A stretch of DNA of 64,000 nucleotides from Paraburkholderia sp. DHOC27 (GCF_003429005.1 NZ_QVQV01000004.1:310518-374517), one strand, 5' to 3'. Shown: positions 43,267 to 54,268, counted from the stretch's first letter. Numbers and translations are program-made. Notes: generated by a model from the letters alone, not told the origin.

Positions 43267-44943
43267 GTGCGGGCGTCTCACAGCAATTACAACATCACGT
43301 CGCAGCTTCGGGGATCCGGATTCACTGACCGGATCGAATCCTTCATCACCGGCATCGGCAAGTACTGCTTGCTGTTCGGTCTTTCGACGGCACTTTTGAC
43401 CGGCTGCGCCACGCGCCCACCGGCTACTGCTTTCGACCGGCCCATCACGCACGCCATTACGCCATCGACGGAAACCGCGCTCGGCGCTGCGCTTGCGCCA
43501 CTCGAAGTGGCGCATCCGGATCAATCGGGCTTTCGCATTCTGTCGAGCGGGACCGAGGCGCTGCAAATGCGCATCGCACTCGCGCGCGCCGCGACGAAGA
43601 CGCTCGACATGCAGTACTACATCGCCACCGAGGACACCACCGGCAAACTGCTGCTCGGCGCCGCGCTGTATGCCGCCGATCACGGCGTGCGCGTGCGCAT
43701 GCTGGTCGACGACCTGAACTTCAAGGACATCGACGATGTGATGGCCGGCCTGAACTCGCATCCGAACATCGAAATCCGCGTGTTCAATCCGTATGGCAGC
43801 ACGCATCGCAGCGTATTCGAACGCACCACCGACCTGTTCACGAAGATCGATCAATACACTCGCCGCATGCACAACAAGGCGATGATCGCGGACAACCAGC
43901 TGGCGATCGTCGGCGGCCGCAACGTGGGCGATGAGTATTTCAGCGCGAGTCCAACGCTGCAGTTCCGCGATCTCGATGTGCTGGCCGCCGGTCCGATCAC
44001 GGCCGATGTCTCGGCAAGTTTCGACGAGTACTGGAACAGCAGTGGCGCGTATCCGCTGCGTGCGCTGAATCACCAGCGCTTCTCGCAACAGGAACTGGAC
44101 ACCACCCGCGACGCGCTGCGCGCGCACTGGCGCAGCGACGCCGAGCCGTACAACGCCAAGCCGATCAACGCGACGCCGCTCGCCACGCAAATCAGCAAAG
44201 AAGAACTGAATCTCACCTGGGCACCCGCCGAATTCAAGGCGGATTCCCCCGGCAAGATCGATCAGCCCTCGCCTGATTACGTGAGCCCGCCGCTGCAACG
44301 GCTGATCGAACTGACACACGCTGCACAGCGGGAATTCCTCGTCGTCTCACCGTATTTCGTGCCTCACGATGCCGGCGTGAAGGCATTGGCCGAGCTGACG
44401 CATCGCGGCGTCCGCGTGGCGGTGCTCACCAACTCGCTCGCCGCCACGGATGCAGTCGCCGTGCAGGCCGGCTACGGCCCGTACCGCGTGCCGCTGCTGC
44501 AAAACGGCGTGGAGCTGTACGAATTCAAACCGGACCAGCGCACGCCGCCCACCGTGGCGGGTTCACGTTCCCGCGCGAGCCTGCACGCCAAAACTTACGT
44601 AATCGACCGGCAAATCCTCGTGGTGGGCTCGATGAATCTCGATCCCCGTTCGGCGAATCTGAACACGGAGCTGGCGCTAATCATCCACAGCCCGGTGCTT
44701 GCCGGTCAGGTGGCCGGCCTGATCGACCGGGCGATCTCGCCGCAGGTGAGCTACCGCGTCACGCTCGCCACGCCTGCGCAACTGGCGCAACTCGGATATG
44801 TCGGCGCGCCGCCGTCGAAGCTCGTCTGGACCGACGAAGAAAACGGCGCGCCGCGCACCTACAACTTCGATCCACAGGCGGGTTTGTACCGGAATTTCCT
44901 GACAGGGATATTCTTGCTATTGCCCGTCCAGGGAGAACTTTGA
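43267..44943 (+). CDS. ClsC-type phospholipase D / cardiolipin synthase, lipoprotein
   Basis: A 558-residue protein with two HKD catalytic motifs: His202 in MHNKAMIADN and His440 in LHAKTYVIDR. The N-terminus carries a lipobox LLTGC at about residue 47, so it is probably a membrane lipoprotein. It fits the YmdC/ClsC branch, which makes cardiolipin from phosphatidylglycerol and phosphatidylethanolamine. The start is a GTG at 43267 with GGAGGA upstream, and the first 30 residues are longer than in E. coli. It ends just before the fumC leader. Confidence 0.88.
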   Translation: MRASHSNYNITSQLRGSGFTDRIESFITGIGKYCLLFGLSTALLTGCATRPPATAFDRPITHAITPSTETALGAALAPLEVAHPDQSGFRILSSGTEALQMRIALARAATKTLDMQYYIATEDTTGKLLLGAALYAADHGVRVRMLVDDLNFKDIDDVMAGLNSHPNIEIRVFNPYGSTHRSVFERTTDLFTKIDQYTRRMHNKAMIADNQLAIVGGRNVGDEYFSASPTLQFRDLDVLAAGPITADVSASFDEYWNSSGAYPLRALNHQRFSQQELDTTRDALRAHWRSDAEPYNAKPINATPLATQISKEELNLTWAPAEFKADSPGKIDQPSPDYVSPPLQRLIELTHAAQREFLVVSPYFVPHDAGVKALAELTHRGVRVAVLTNSLAATDAVAVQAGYGPYRVPLLQNGVELYEFKPDQRTPPTVAGSRSRASLHAKTYVIDRQILVVGSMNLDPRSANLNTELALIIHSPVLAGQVAGLIDRAISPQVSYRVTLATPAQLAQLGYVGAPPSKLVWTDEENGAPRTYNFDPQAGLYRNFLTGIFLLLPVQGEL

Positions 44944-45025
44944 TGTGCGGCGCTGCCGTCATGCCGAGACACGCCGCACAAGCTGTCCGACCCATGCCCT
45001 TTTTCAGCCATAGCGGAGTGGAACC

Positions 45026-46426
<1,401 letters not shown>

Positions 46427-46466
46427 ATAAGGCCTGGAGACATGCCGTTAAGACAGGCCGTTGAGT

Positions 46467-46503
46467 CAAGCCGCGTTCCCGCAAGGGGCGCGGCTTGCTG
46501 CTT
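46467..46503 (+). terminator. Stem-loop after fumC
   Basis: CAAGCCGCG (46467-46475) and CGCGGCTTG (46489-46497) form a 9-base stem with a 13-base loop, followed by a weak T stretch. It lies between convergent fumC and the thioesterase and may serve both. Confidence 0.45.
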
Positions 46504-46559
46504 TACATGAGCGCGCCGGACGTGCGCCTTGGGGCAGGAGGCAACGGCGAGCGCCGGGA

Positions 46560-47066
46560 TCAGACCTTCCCTTGCGCGACCTCTTCCGGCTTGAGTTCGA
46601 CGATCGCGTCGAGCGCTTCCTTGACGTCCAGCGCGTACTTGGCGAGGCGGCTCTGCTCTTCGGTCTGCGGCACGAACGACGGCACCGGCACCGGATGGCC
46701 GTTCTCGTTGACCGCCACCATCACTACCAGACAATCGGTGGTCTGCAGCAGCTCGCCGCCCTTCGGATCGCCCGCCTGCACCGACACGTGGATATGCATG
46801 CTGGTGCGTCCCGTATGGACCACGCGTGCGCGCAGTTCCACGAGGTTGCCTACCAGGATGGGCCGGCGAAAACGGATGTTGCCCACACTGACCGTCACGC
46901 AGTAGCGCCCTGACCAGACTGCGGCGCAGGCGTACGCGGTTTCGTCGATCCACTTCATCAGCGCGCCCCCATGCACCTTGCCGCCAAAATTGACCGAGGT
47001 CGGCTCGGCAAGAAAGCGGAAGGTGGTTTCCGAACGGTCCAGCGGCGCTGCGGTGGGGGTGCTCAT
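46560..47066 (-). CDS. Acyl-CoA thioesterase, YciA-like hotdog protein
   Basis: A 168-residue hotdog-fold thioesterase that releases free acid from acyl-CoA. The signature NFGGKVHGGALMKWIDETAYACA (spans about 27-49) includes the catalytic Asp, and RTSMHIHVSVQAGD fits the long strand. I chose the ATG at 47066, since the upstream in-frame extension lacks family similarity. It is convergent with fumC. Confidence 0.88.
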   Translation of the reverse strand: MSTPTAAPLDRSETTFRFLAEPTSVNFGGKVHGGALMKWIDETAYACAAVWSGRYCVTVSVGNIRFRRPILVGNLVELRARVVHTGRTSMHIHVSVQAGDPKGGELLQTTDCLVVMVAVNENGHPVPVPSFVPQTEEQSRLAKYALDVKEALDAIVELKPEEVAQGKV

Positions 47067-47201
47067 CTTGACTCCAGTCAAACAATGTGTCGAAAGCTGG
47101 CGATTATACGAGCCCAAATTTGACTACGGTGCGCGGGGCGGCGAGTTAGCGTTGCCTCTTGGCCCTCAGGTCCGCGCATGCGTTGCGCGCGTCGGCACCC
47201 G

Positions 47202-47339
47202 TTACTTGTGATACGAGATGCCCTCGTCGATCGTGCCGTACATGGTGATGCCGCTCTGACCGGCGCTCGGTGGGGCCGAGCCGCCTTGAGCACAGGCGCT
47301 GCAAATCAGCAGCGCAGCAATGGCGAACAGGAGTTTCAT
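47202..47339 (-). CDS. 45-residue lipoprotein with a porin-like strand motif
   Basis: A very short gene: signal sequence MKLLFAIAALLICSAC with lipobox SAC (Cys at residue 16), then a Gly/Ser/Pro linker and GQSGITMYGTIDEGISYHK at the C-terminus. The mature tail resembles the first strand of Burkholderia general porins (QSSVTLYGVIDAG-type). The mature protein would be about 30 residues. AGAGGA lies upstream of the ATG. I do not recognise a named family; it could be a decoy or anchor, or a porin remnant that kept a lipoprotein signal. Confidence 0.7.
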   Translation of the reverse strand: MKLLFAIAALLICSACAQGGSAPPSAGQSGITMYGTIDEGISYHK

Positions 47340-47568
47340 GACCGCGTGTTCCTCTTGGACAGGCTTTGATTCTAGCCTGGCGGGTCGGCTCTCGCAGAAC
47401 GCCTACGGCCTTGCCGCGCGACATGCGCGCCGCGCCACGCTCTCCGTCGCATTCGACGCTTCACACGAGGCTGAAGCATCGAATGCGTGCGACCGATACA
47501 CTGAAGTGACTGCCCGGGTTCCGCAAAATCCGTCTTCGAATCGCTGCAAAGGTGCAAAGGAGTCTCTC

Positions 47569-48318
47569 ATGTCGGTCTCTGGATTCGCCGCCCACCCCAC
47601 TTCTGTCTTTGCACCGCTCGCCGACGAGCAGCATCACTTTCCCGGCTTGAGCCGGATTGGCGCGCTGCTCGCCGACCCCGGTCGTGCCGCTATGCTGTGG
47701 GCGCTAATGGACGGCAGCGCGCGGCCGGCCGGTGAGCTGACGCTCATCGCCGGGCTCTCGCCCTCGGCGGCCAGCGCGCACCTCGCCCGGCTGACGGACG
47801 GCGGTCTGCTCGCGCTGGAAGTGCGCGGACGGCATCGCTATTTCCGGATCGCCTCGCCGGATATCGCGGCATCCATCGAAGCGCTCGCCAACGTCGCGCA
47901 GGCGAGCATGCCGGCTCGACCGACGCCGCGTGCCGCGCGCACGGTGCCGGTGGACATGCGTTACGCGCGCACCTGCTACGACCACATGGCGGGCGAACTC
48001 TCGGTGCAACTCTTCGAACGGATGTTGAGCCATGCGCTGCTGACCGAACAAGGCGACACACTCGTGGCGACACCGGCGGGCGCGGCGCAATTCGCGCGCT
48101 GGGACATCGACGTCCATGGCCAGCAAACGCGGCGACGCCGCTTTGCCTGCACCTGTCCAGACTGGAGTGTGCGCCGGCCGCATCTGGGCGGCGCGCTCGG
48201 CGCTGCCCTGCTCGACTCATGGACGAAGCACGGCTGGGTGGAGCACACCGGACGTCCGCGCATCCTGCGTGTGACGCCGGCGGGGCATCGTCAGTTCGAC
48301 GCCTTCCTCGCCAGCTGA
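47569..48318 (+). CDS. ArsR-type winged-helix transcriptional regulator
   Basis: A 249-residue regulator with an N-terminal winged helix (about 25-95, LIAGLSPSAASAHLARLTDGGLL) of the ArsR type and a long C-terminal part with a Cys-containing segment FACTCPDWSVRRPH that may be ligand-binding. I chose the ATG at 47569, with AAAGGAG upstream; the frame extends back to 47320 as a shadow. It is divergent from the small lipoprotein and could control it; the target cannot be read from sequence. Confidence 0.85.
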   Translation: MSVSGFAAHPTSVFAPLADEQHHFPGLSRIGALLADPGRAAMLWALMDGSARPAGELTLIAGLSPSAASAHLARLTDGGLLALEVRGRHRYFRIASPDIAASIEALANVAQASMPARPTPRAARTVPVDMRYARTCYDHMAGELSVQLFERMLSHALLTEQGDTLVATPAGAAQFARWDIDVHGQQTRRRRFACTCPDWSVRRPHLGGALGAALLDSWTKHGWVEHTGRPRILRVTPAGHRQFDAFLAS

Positions 48319-48525
48319 TGGACCATTGGGCAGCAGGATCGGAAAATAACGGCAAATAACGGCAAAACAAGGACAGTCCGCCCTTCATCCGCATTACGAA
48401 TCGGTCACAACTGACTTTTTGTTACACGGTAGGGCCAAGGCCTTACAAATCCCGACGCCTTGAAACATGCCACACCGGTAGAGTCCTTTCACGGATGCAC
48501 ACCCCGTGTCCGTGAGAGAGACAAC

Positions 48526-51072
48526 ATGAAAACGACCACCACACAAAATCACGCACTGCGCCGCGCTACCGGTTTGACTCTGATCGCCGCGGCTGCCCTC
48601 ACGCTCGCTGCCCAATCCGCCTTTGCCCAGGAAGCGCCGCCCGATGCCGCGCCGGCCACGGCTGCCGCACCGCAAGGCACCCCCAATGATCCGCCGGGCC
48701 GCGTGGCCCGTCTCGACTACACGGCAGGCGCGGTGACCACTGAACCCGCCGGCGCCAATGACTGGGCGTATGCGCAGATCAACCGCCCGCTCACCACAGG
48801 CGACCAGTTGTGGAACGATCAGAACGCGCGCTCGGAGCTGCACATCGGTTCGACGGCGGTGCGCCTGAGTGCCTCCACGAGTCTCGACATTCTCAATCTC
48901 GACGACACCAGCGCCCAATTGAAGGTCGCGCAAGGAACGCTCTCGACGCGGGTACGTGAACTCGCGCAGGGCTCGTCGTATGAGATCGACACGCCCAATC
49001 TCGCGCTCGGCATCAATGGCCCGGGCGACTACCGCGTCGACGTTGCGCCCGACGGCAGCAGCACCACGGTCACGGTGCGCAGCGGCAGCGTCACCGTATA
49101 TGGCGACAACGGCCAGGTGCCGGTTGCCGCCGGCCAGCAGATGCGCTTCGCCGGCACGGCCTTGCAGCAGGTCGCCAACAACGGCGCGCCGGGACTCGAC
49201 GCGTTCGATCAATGGGCCGCCGCGCGCGACGCCGCCGAAGACCGTTCGGTCTCGGCGCGCTACGTGTCGCGTGAGGTGCCGGGGTACGAAGACCTCGACG
49301 CCAACGGTCGCTGGCGCAGCAGCCCGCAATACGGCGAGGTATGGGTGCCGAACGCCGTGCCAACCGGCTGGGCGCCGTATCACGACGGTCACTGGGTATG
49401 GCAGGCGCCGTGGGGCTGGACGTGGGTCGACGACGCGCCGTGGGGCTTCGCGCCGTATCACTACGGACGCTGGGCGTATGTCGACGATTCATGGGCGTGG
49501 GTGCCGGGCCCGGTGGTGGTCAGTCAGCCGCCGGTGTATGCACCGGCGCTGGTCGCGTTCGTTGGGAACGGCGGGGGCGGCGGCGGTGGGCTCGACTGGG
49601 GCGTGAGCCTGGCAATCGGCGGCGCGGCGGCAGCGGGCATCGCGTGGTTCCCGCTGGGTCCCGGCGAGGCATGGCATCCGCAAGGCGGCGGCTGGAGCCC
49701 GCGCTACTACAACCGCGTCAACGATACGGTGGTCGTCAACAACTACAACCGTCAGGTGAACGTGACGAACATCAACGTTCACAACACGTACATCAACTAC
49801 CGCGCGCCGGGTGCCGTCACGGCGGTGGCGGCAACCGCGTTCGTGCATGGCCAGCCGGTTGGCCGCTTTGCACAGAAGGTGGATCCGCAGCAATGGCGCA
49901 ACCCGCAGTTCAATCCGGGGGCACCGCGTATCGCGCCGGTCAGCCAGAGCTTTGCCTCGGGGATGCGTAACGCCAACTACCGGCCGCCGGCCGCCGTGAT
50001 GTCGCGCTCCGTCGTTGCGACCCGCACGCCGGCCGTGCCGCCCGCGTATCACGACACGCTCGCCCAACACTATGCACAAGGTGGCGCACGGGTGCCGGGC
50101 GCCGGTGAACCCGTGATCCGCACTTCCGTACCCGCCCATTTCGTCGGCACGCAGACGCATGGCGCACCGGGTGCAGGCATAGCCAATGTGCGGGTCGTAC
50201 AGTCGCATGCGCCGGGGATGATGCCGGGTGAGCAACGCGTTGCTCAGGGCGCGCCGGGAGCACCTGGAGCGCAGCACATTCCTGCTGGCGCGCCGGGTGC
50301 ACCGGGTGCCCCCGGTCAGCGGCCGGGTGAAGTCGCGCCCAACGGCGCACAGGCGGCGCGTGGCATGCCGGAGATGGGCCGTCCGGGTGCGCCAGGCGCG
50401 CCGGGCCAGGCCGCGCAGATGGCCAACCAGCGGCCCGAGCCCAACAACGGCGTACCGCGTCCGCCGCAGGCAGGTGGGGTCGCTCCGAACGCCGTCGCCG
50501 CGCAGCGTGGCGCGCCCGCTCCCGCAGGTCAGCAAGCGGCTGAAGCGCGTCACGAACCCGCTGCCAACGTGCCGCACCCGCCCATGACGCAAGAAGCGGC
50601 ACAGCATGCACCGCAAGGCGCTCAGCAAGGCATGCCGCAGACCGAAGCGCGCGGTGGCGAACCGATGCGTCCGCAGCCCGGTGCGATGGCCCAGCGGGCC
50701 CCGGAGCCGGCACAGCAGCCGCGGGAAGAAAACCGCCCGCAGCAGATGAGCCATCAGCCGGAACCGGCACCGCGCTCACCTGAACCGCAGCAGACCGCAC
50801 GCGCGCCGGAACATCAGCCGCAAGCGCAGGCGCAGCCGCGTCAGGAGTTCCATCCGCAGCAGGCCCAGCAACCGCGTCAGGAGCCACGTCCAGAACCGCG
50901 TCCCCAGCAGGCTCAACAGCCGCGCCAGGAGCCGCGCCCGCAGGAACCGCGTCCGCAGCAGGCGCATGAGCAGCCGCATCCGGAACAGCATCAGCCGCAA
51001 CAGGCGCAGCATCAGCAGCCGCATCAGGATCAGCATTCGAACAACGGCCACGACGAGCATCATCGAGGCTGA
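48526..51072 (+). CDS. Large secreted FecR-domain protein with Pro/Gln-rich tail
   Basis: An 848-residue exported protein. After a signal peptide (about 1-34) comes a FecR-like domain (about 50-205). A Trp/Tyr-rich region follows at about 245-330, with repeats of GRW, PYHDGHW and PWGW, which fits the DUF6600 family. A Gly/Ile stretch and Asn/Tyr-rich part come next, and from about 600 the chain is a low-complexity Pro/Gln/Glu/His tail, with QPRQEPRPQ-type repeats at the end. The role is unknown. Codon and GC use fit the genome. Confidence 0.85.
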   Translation: MKTTTTQNHALRRATGLTLIAAAALTLAAQSAFAQEAPPDAAPATAAAPQGTPNDPPGRVARLDYTAGAVTTEPAGANDWAYAQINRPLTTGDQLWNDQNARSELHIGSTAVRLSASTSLDILNLDDTSAQLKVAQGTLSTRVRELAQGSSYEIDTPNLALGINGPGDYRVDVAPDGSSTTVTVRSGSVTVYGDNGQVPVAAGQQMRFAGTALQQVANNGAPGLDAFDQWAAARDAAEDRSVSARYVSREVPGYEDLDANGRWRSSPQYGEVWVPNAVPTGWAPYHDGHWVWQAPWGWTWVDDAPWGFAPYHYGRWAYVDDSWAWVPGPVVVSQPPVYAPALVAFVGNGGGGGGGLDWGVSLAIGGAAAAGIAWFPLGPGEAWHPQGGGWSPRYYNRVNDTVVVNNYNRQVNVTNINVHNTYINYRAPGAVTAVAATAFVHGQPVGRFAQKVDPQQWRNPQFNPGAPRIAPVSQSFASGMRNANYRPPAAVMSRSVVATRTPAVPPAYHDTLAQHYAQGGARVPGAGEPVIRTSVPAHFVGTQTHGAPGAGIANVRVVQSHAPGMMPGEQRVAQGAPGAPGAQHIPAGAPGAPGAPGQRPGEVAPNGAQAARGMPEMGRPGAPGAPGQAAQMANQRPEPNNGVPRPPQAGGVAPNAVAAQRGAPAPAGQQAAEARHEPAANVPHPPMTQEAAQHAPQGAQQGMPQTEARGGEPMRPQPGAMAQRAPEPAQQPREENRPQQMSHQPEPAPRSPEPQQTARAPEHQPQAQAQPRQEFHPQQAQQPRQEPRPEPRPQQAQQPRQEPRPQEPRPQQAHEQPHPEQHQPQQAQHQQPHQDQHSNNGHDEHHRG

Positions 51073-51114
51073 GTGTCTTGCTCCCGGGCGCGCCTGCAAT
51101 GTCAGTCGCGCCTT

Positions 51115-51162
51115 GATAAAACAAAACCCCACGCTTTAAAGAGCGTGGGGTTTTGTTTTATC
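51115..51162. terminator. Perfect 21-base-arm bidirectional terminator
   Basis: A perfect inverted repeat with arms at 51115-51135 and 51142-51162 and a 6-base loop. It has a GC-rich core flanked by A and T tracts on both sides, so it can act in both directions between the FecR-domain gene and convergent thyA. Confidence 0.92.
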
Positions 51163-51248
51163 GGCGACGGCATTTAAAGCCTGCGGCGCGGATTATTGCT
51201 TTTCACCAAAACAAACCGCTGCACATTCACGTCATTAGCGGCAATGGC

Positions 51249-52220
51249 TCAAACTGCCATTGGCGCCGTCAACGGCTCGTGATGGCGATAGCCGACCAGC
51301 GAGAAATCCGCGGGCTCGATTTTTTCTAGCCACTCGGGCTCATACACGCCGGTTTGCGCGTATTCCGGCACGCGCGCGGCAATCTCCAGACGCGGGCTCT
51401 CGTACGGCGTGCGCGTGAGTTGCGTTTGCAGCATCTCGAGCTGGTTTTCGTAGATGTGCGCGTCGCCGATAAAGTATGTGAACCAGCGCGGCGTATAACC
51501 CGTCAGGCGTCCAACCAGGTGCAGCAGCGCCGCGCCTTCGGTCAGATTGAACGGCGTGCCGAGACCGACATCGTTACTGCGGATATACAGGCACAGCGAG
51601 ATCTCTTTGCGCGTCGCATTCGGCAGAAACTGATACAGCAGATGGCAAGCCGGCAGCGCGATTTCTTCCAGCACCGCTGGATTCCACGCGTGAAACAGAA
51701 TGCGCCGGTCAGCGGGGTTCTGCATGATCGTGTCGAGGCATTGACGCAACTGGTCGATCGCCTTGTACAGCAGCACCCTGGATGTGCCGTTTTCGTCGAA
51801 TGAAGTGATCAGTTGATAGCCGCGGCCCGTCGCATCCTCGATCTGGGCGCTCGCCGAAGCGTCCAGCACCTTGTAGGCGGGCCACTGGCGCCACTGCACG
51901 CCGTACACGCCGCCAAGGTCATCCGGACCTTCACGGTACGGATTGGCGAGCCACTGCGGGTTCTGGTTGGCGTTGGCGTCCCACACCTTGCAGCCGAGGT
52001 CACGAAAATCCGCCGCGCTGCGCGAGGCGCGCAAAAAGCCGATCAGCTCGCCGATTGCCGATTTGAACGCCAGCTTCTTGGTGGTGACAGCGGGGAAACC
52101 CTGCTGCAGATCGAAACGGAGCATCGCGCCCGGCATGCTGATGGTGCGGATGCCTGTGCGGTTCTCCTGCCACGTGCCGGTGTCGAGAATCAAGCGGACG
52201 AGGTCGAGGTATTGGTTCAT
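51249..52220 (-). CDS. thyA: Thymidylate synthase ThyA
   Basis: Makes dTMP from dUMP with methylene-tetrahydrofolate (323 residues). The catalytic Cys192 lies in LPACHLLYQF, and the FNLTEGAALLHLVG segment and THIYENQLEMLQTQL-like end of the family are present (GDAHIYENQ). It is longer than the 264-residue E. coli enzyme because of inserts in the N-terminal half and is of the longer Burkholderia type. In many proteobacteria folA follows thyA; here about 10 kb separates them. Confidence 0.95.
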   Translation of the reverse strand: MNQYLDLVRLILDTGTWQENRTGIRTISMPGAMLRFDLQQGFPAVTTKKLAFKSAIGELIGFLRASRSAADFRDLGCKVWDANANQNPQWLANPYREGPDDLGGVYGVQWRQWPAYKVLDASASAQIEDATGRGYQLITSFDENGTSRVLLYKAIDQLRQCLDTIMQNPADRRILFHAWNPAVLEEIALPACHLLYQFLPNATRKEISLCLYIRSNDVGLGTPFNLTEGAALLHLVGRLTGYTPRWFTYFIGDAHIYENQLEMLQTQLTRTPYESPRLEIAARVPEYAQTGVYEPEWLEKIEPADFSLVGYRHHEPLTAPMAV

Positions 52221-52457
52221 TCGGGTTCCTTCGGCGCGGGGTCAGATGAGTAGCTGACCTGCGGGTGTTTTCGCGGAAAAACCCGATTTTAGCAAGTGCG
52301 GCCGGACCGCGCCGGACCGCCATTTTTCTGCGTTGTTTTCAGCGTTAATCGTTGCGCTGACGTCGCGCTGAAAATGCGCTGACGGTTACGTTAAGGCTTG
52401 CGTTAAGAATTGCTGTTTTGTTGCATATTAGGCTTTAAAGCGGCTTTAAAAGGTGTC

Positions 52458-53849
52458 TCAGATATGAGGCACTGAAGCCGGCTCGCCATGCGGCACGATA
52501 TGCTCGCCTTCCATGTGACGCATGCCATGCGAACACAACAGGCGGTATAACGTGACACGCGAAATACCGAGTTCCTGCGCAGCGTCGCCAAGCCGTCCGC
52601 GATGACGCAGCAGCGCCAGTTCGATGGCCTGACGCTCCGCAGCTTCGCGCGCCTGCGCGAGCGACACCGGCACGATCTCGACGTACTCCGCCAGTTCCAG
52701 ATCGCGTGCGGTAATGGCGCGGCCTTCCGACATCACGATGGCGCGCCGCACACGATTGATCAGTTCGCGCACGTTGCCAGGCCAGCTGTAATTGTGCAGT
52801 GCCGCGATTGCATCCGGCGCGAAACCTCGCAGACGGCGGCTCGCATCTTTCCTGAAACGCTCCAGCATGTGGCGCGCCAATAGTTCGATATCCTTACCAC
52901 GCGCACGCAACGGCGGCTCGTCGATCTGCAACACGCACAGACGGTGATACAGGTCCGAACGGAAGCGCCCTTCGATCATCGCGGCGTTCATGTCCACGTG
53001 GGTAGCCGAGATGATGCGCACGTCCACGTCCACCGCGCCATGGCCGCCGAGGCGCTCGACCTTGCGCTCCTGCAGAAAGCGCAGCAGGCTCGCCTGGCTT
53101 TCGAGCGGCAGATCGCCGATTTCGTCGAGGAACAGCGTGCCGCCGTTGGCCGCTTCGACGCGGCCGATCTTGCGCTGATTGGCGCCGGTGAACGCGCCGC
53201 GCTCATAGCCAAACAATTCCGATTGCAGGAGATGCGGAGGAATCGCACCGCAGTTGATCGGCACGAATGGTGCGTTGCGGCGTGACGAGCGTTCGTGAAT
53301 GGCGACGGCGGTGAGTTCCTTGCCGGTGCCGGATTCGCCGGAGATGAACACCGGCGCGTCGGTCATGGCAACCTTGCGGATGGAGCGGAACAGCGCCAGC
53401 ATGGCGTCGCACGAACCGACCATTTCGCCTTCGGTGCCGCCGGGGCTGCCGTCGTTCGACGCGGGTTCACCCAGAGAAATCATGCCGTAGGCGTGGCCCA
53501 CCGAATCCACGATGCGGTCGCCCGAATAAGGCACGGTCACGTAATCGAAACAGTAGTCGCGCACGAGGCGGCGCAATGCGGCGTCCTGCAACTGACCCGG
53601 CATGGTCGCGGCGACCCAGCCGACGTTCGGCATCGTCAGGCACGATTCGAACGCAGCAATTTCATGAGGCTGGAAGTGGCTCGACAGATCGAGCAAGCCG
53701 CCCGCTGCCATTCCGGCGCGAACGGCGCGGCGTACATCACGCGCTGATCCCACGACTTCGACATGCCAGCCGCGCTGGTGGAACCGGGTGTTCAGTTCCA
53801 CACTAGGGTCACGCGAAACATAAATCAGTTGCCGCGTTGCGGATTCCAT
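52458..53849 (-). CDS. VpsR-type sigma-54 enhancer-binding regulator, upstream copy
   Basis: A 463-residue activator. The N-terminal part (about 1-125) fits the VpsR receiver-like domain, with the DYCFDYVTVPYS pattern. The AAA+ domain has Walker A GESGTGKE (171-178), GAFTGA (218-223) and Walker B LFLDEIGD; the arginine finger region FRSDLYHR is present. A Fis-type helix-turn-helix ends the protein (LGDAAQELGISRVTLYRLL). The intact GAFTGA loop means it can contact sigma-54. GAGAGGA lies before the ATG at 53849. It is divergent from the amyloid-like operon and a paralogue lies beyond it at 60927. Confidence 0.93.
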   Translation of the reverse strand: MESATRQLIYVSRDPSVELNTRFHQRGWHVEVVGSARDVRRAVRAGMAAGGLLDLSSHFQPHEIAAFESCLTMPNVGWVAATMPGQLQDAALRRLVRDYCFDYVTVPYSGDRIVDSVGHAYGMISLGEPASNDGSPGGTEGEMVGSCDAMLALFRSIRKVAMTDAPVFISGESGTGKELTAVAIHERSSRRNAPFVPINCGAIPPHLLQSELFGYERGAFTGANQRKIGRVEAANGGTLFLDEIGDLPLESQASLLRFLQERKVERLGGHGAVDVDVRIISATHVDMNAAMIEGRFRSDLYHRLCVLQIDEPPLRARGKDIELLARHMLERFRKDASRRLRGFAPDAIAALHNYSWPGNVRELINRVRRAIVMSEGRAITARDLELAEYVEIVPVSLAQAREAAERQAIELALLRHRGRLGDAAQELGISRVTLYRLLCSHGMRHMEGEHIVPHGEPASVPHI

Positions 53850-54250
53850 TATTCAGATCCTCTCGTCAACGAACGTTAAGGATGACGGCACGCACCTGAA
53901 CACGTTTCAGACACGCTGACTCAGCCCGGTTTTCACTTTGGTGAAAAACCGAACGGCCATTCCATTCCGTGCGGACAGCTGATCCCCGAAAAGCGGCGTG
54001 TGTGATTCAGACGGCCCAGCGTCGGGCTTTTTTAAATGTGACTCTGTTTTCGAGAGCTTACTATACGCGCGTCGCTTCGAAAACAAATATGCAAATTTAA
54101 ATCCGTCCCTTCACCGCTGAATAAGGCCAGACGGGCGATCGACATGTCTACGCATTCTGAATAAAACGTATTCGGGCATGTTTGCCAGGGACCAACCCTT
54201 AGCTTTCATGTACCGGCGCTAATTACCGATTTCCGGTATTTCCTGCCGCC

Positions 54251-54268
54251 CGTTTCAGGGCTGAAACG
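54251..54268. promoter_or_regulatory. Perfect dyad, likely enhancer site
   Basis: CGTTTCAG-GG-CTGAAACG is a perfect 8-base inverted repeat. Its centre lies about 85 bases upstream of the -24 element, the usual distance for a sigma-54 enhancer. CGTTTCAG also occurs once at 53903-53910 before the divergent regulator. Confidence 0.7.

Noticed and set aside
49489..51124. Large minus-strand frames over the FecR-domain gene
   Set aside because: Ala/Arg/Pro-rich shadows of the low-complexity tail; they have no start signals or family patterns.
54011..54036. GCCC/GGGC hairpin followed by six T in the regulator-operon gap
   Set aside because: Only a 4-base stem, and no plus-strand gene ends upstream of it, so it is unlikely to be a true terminator.
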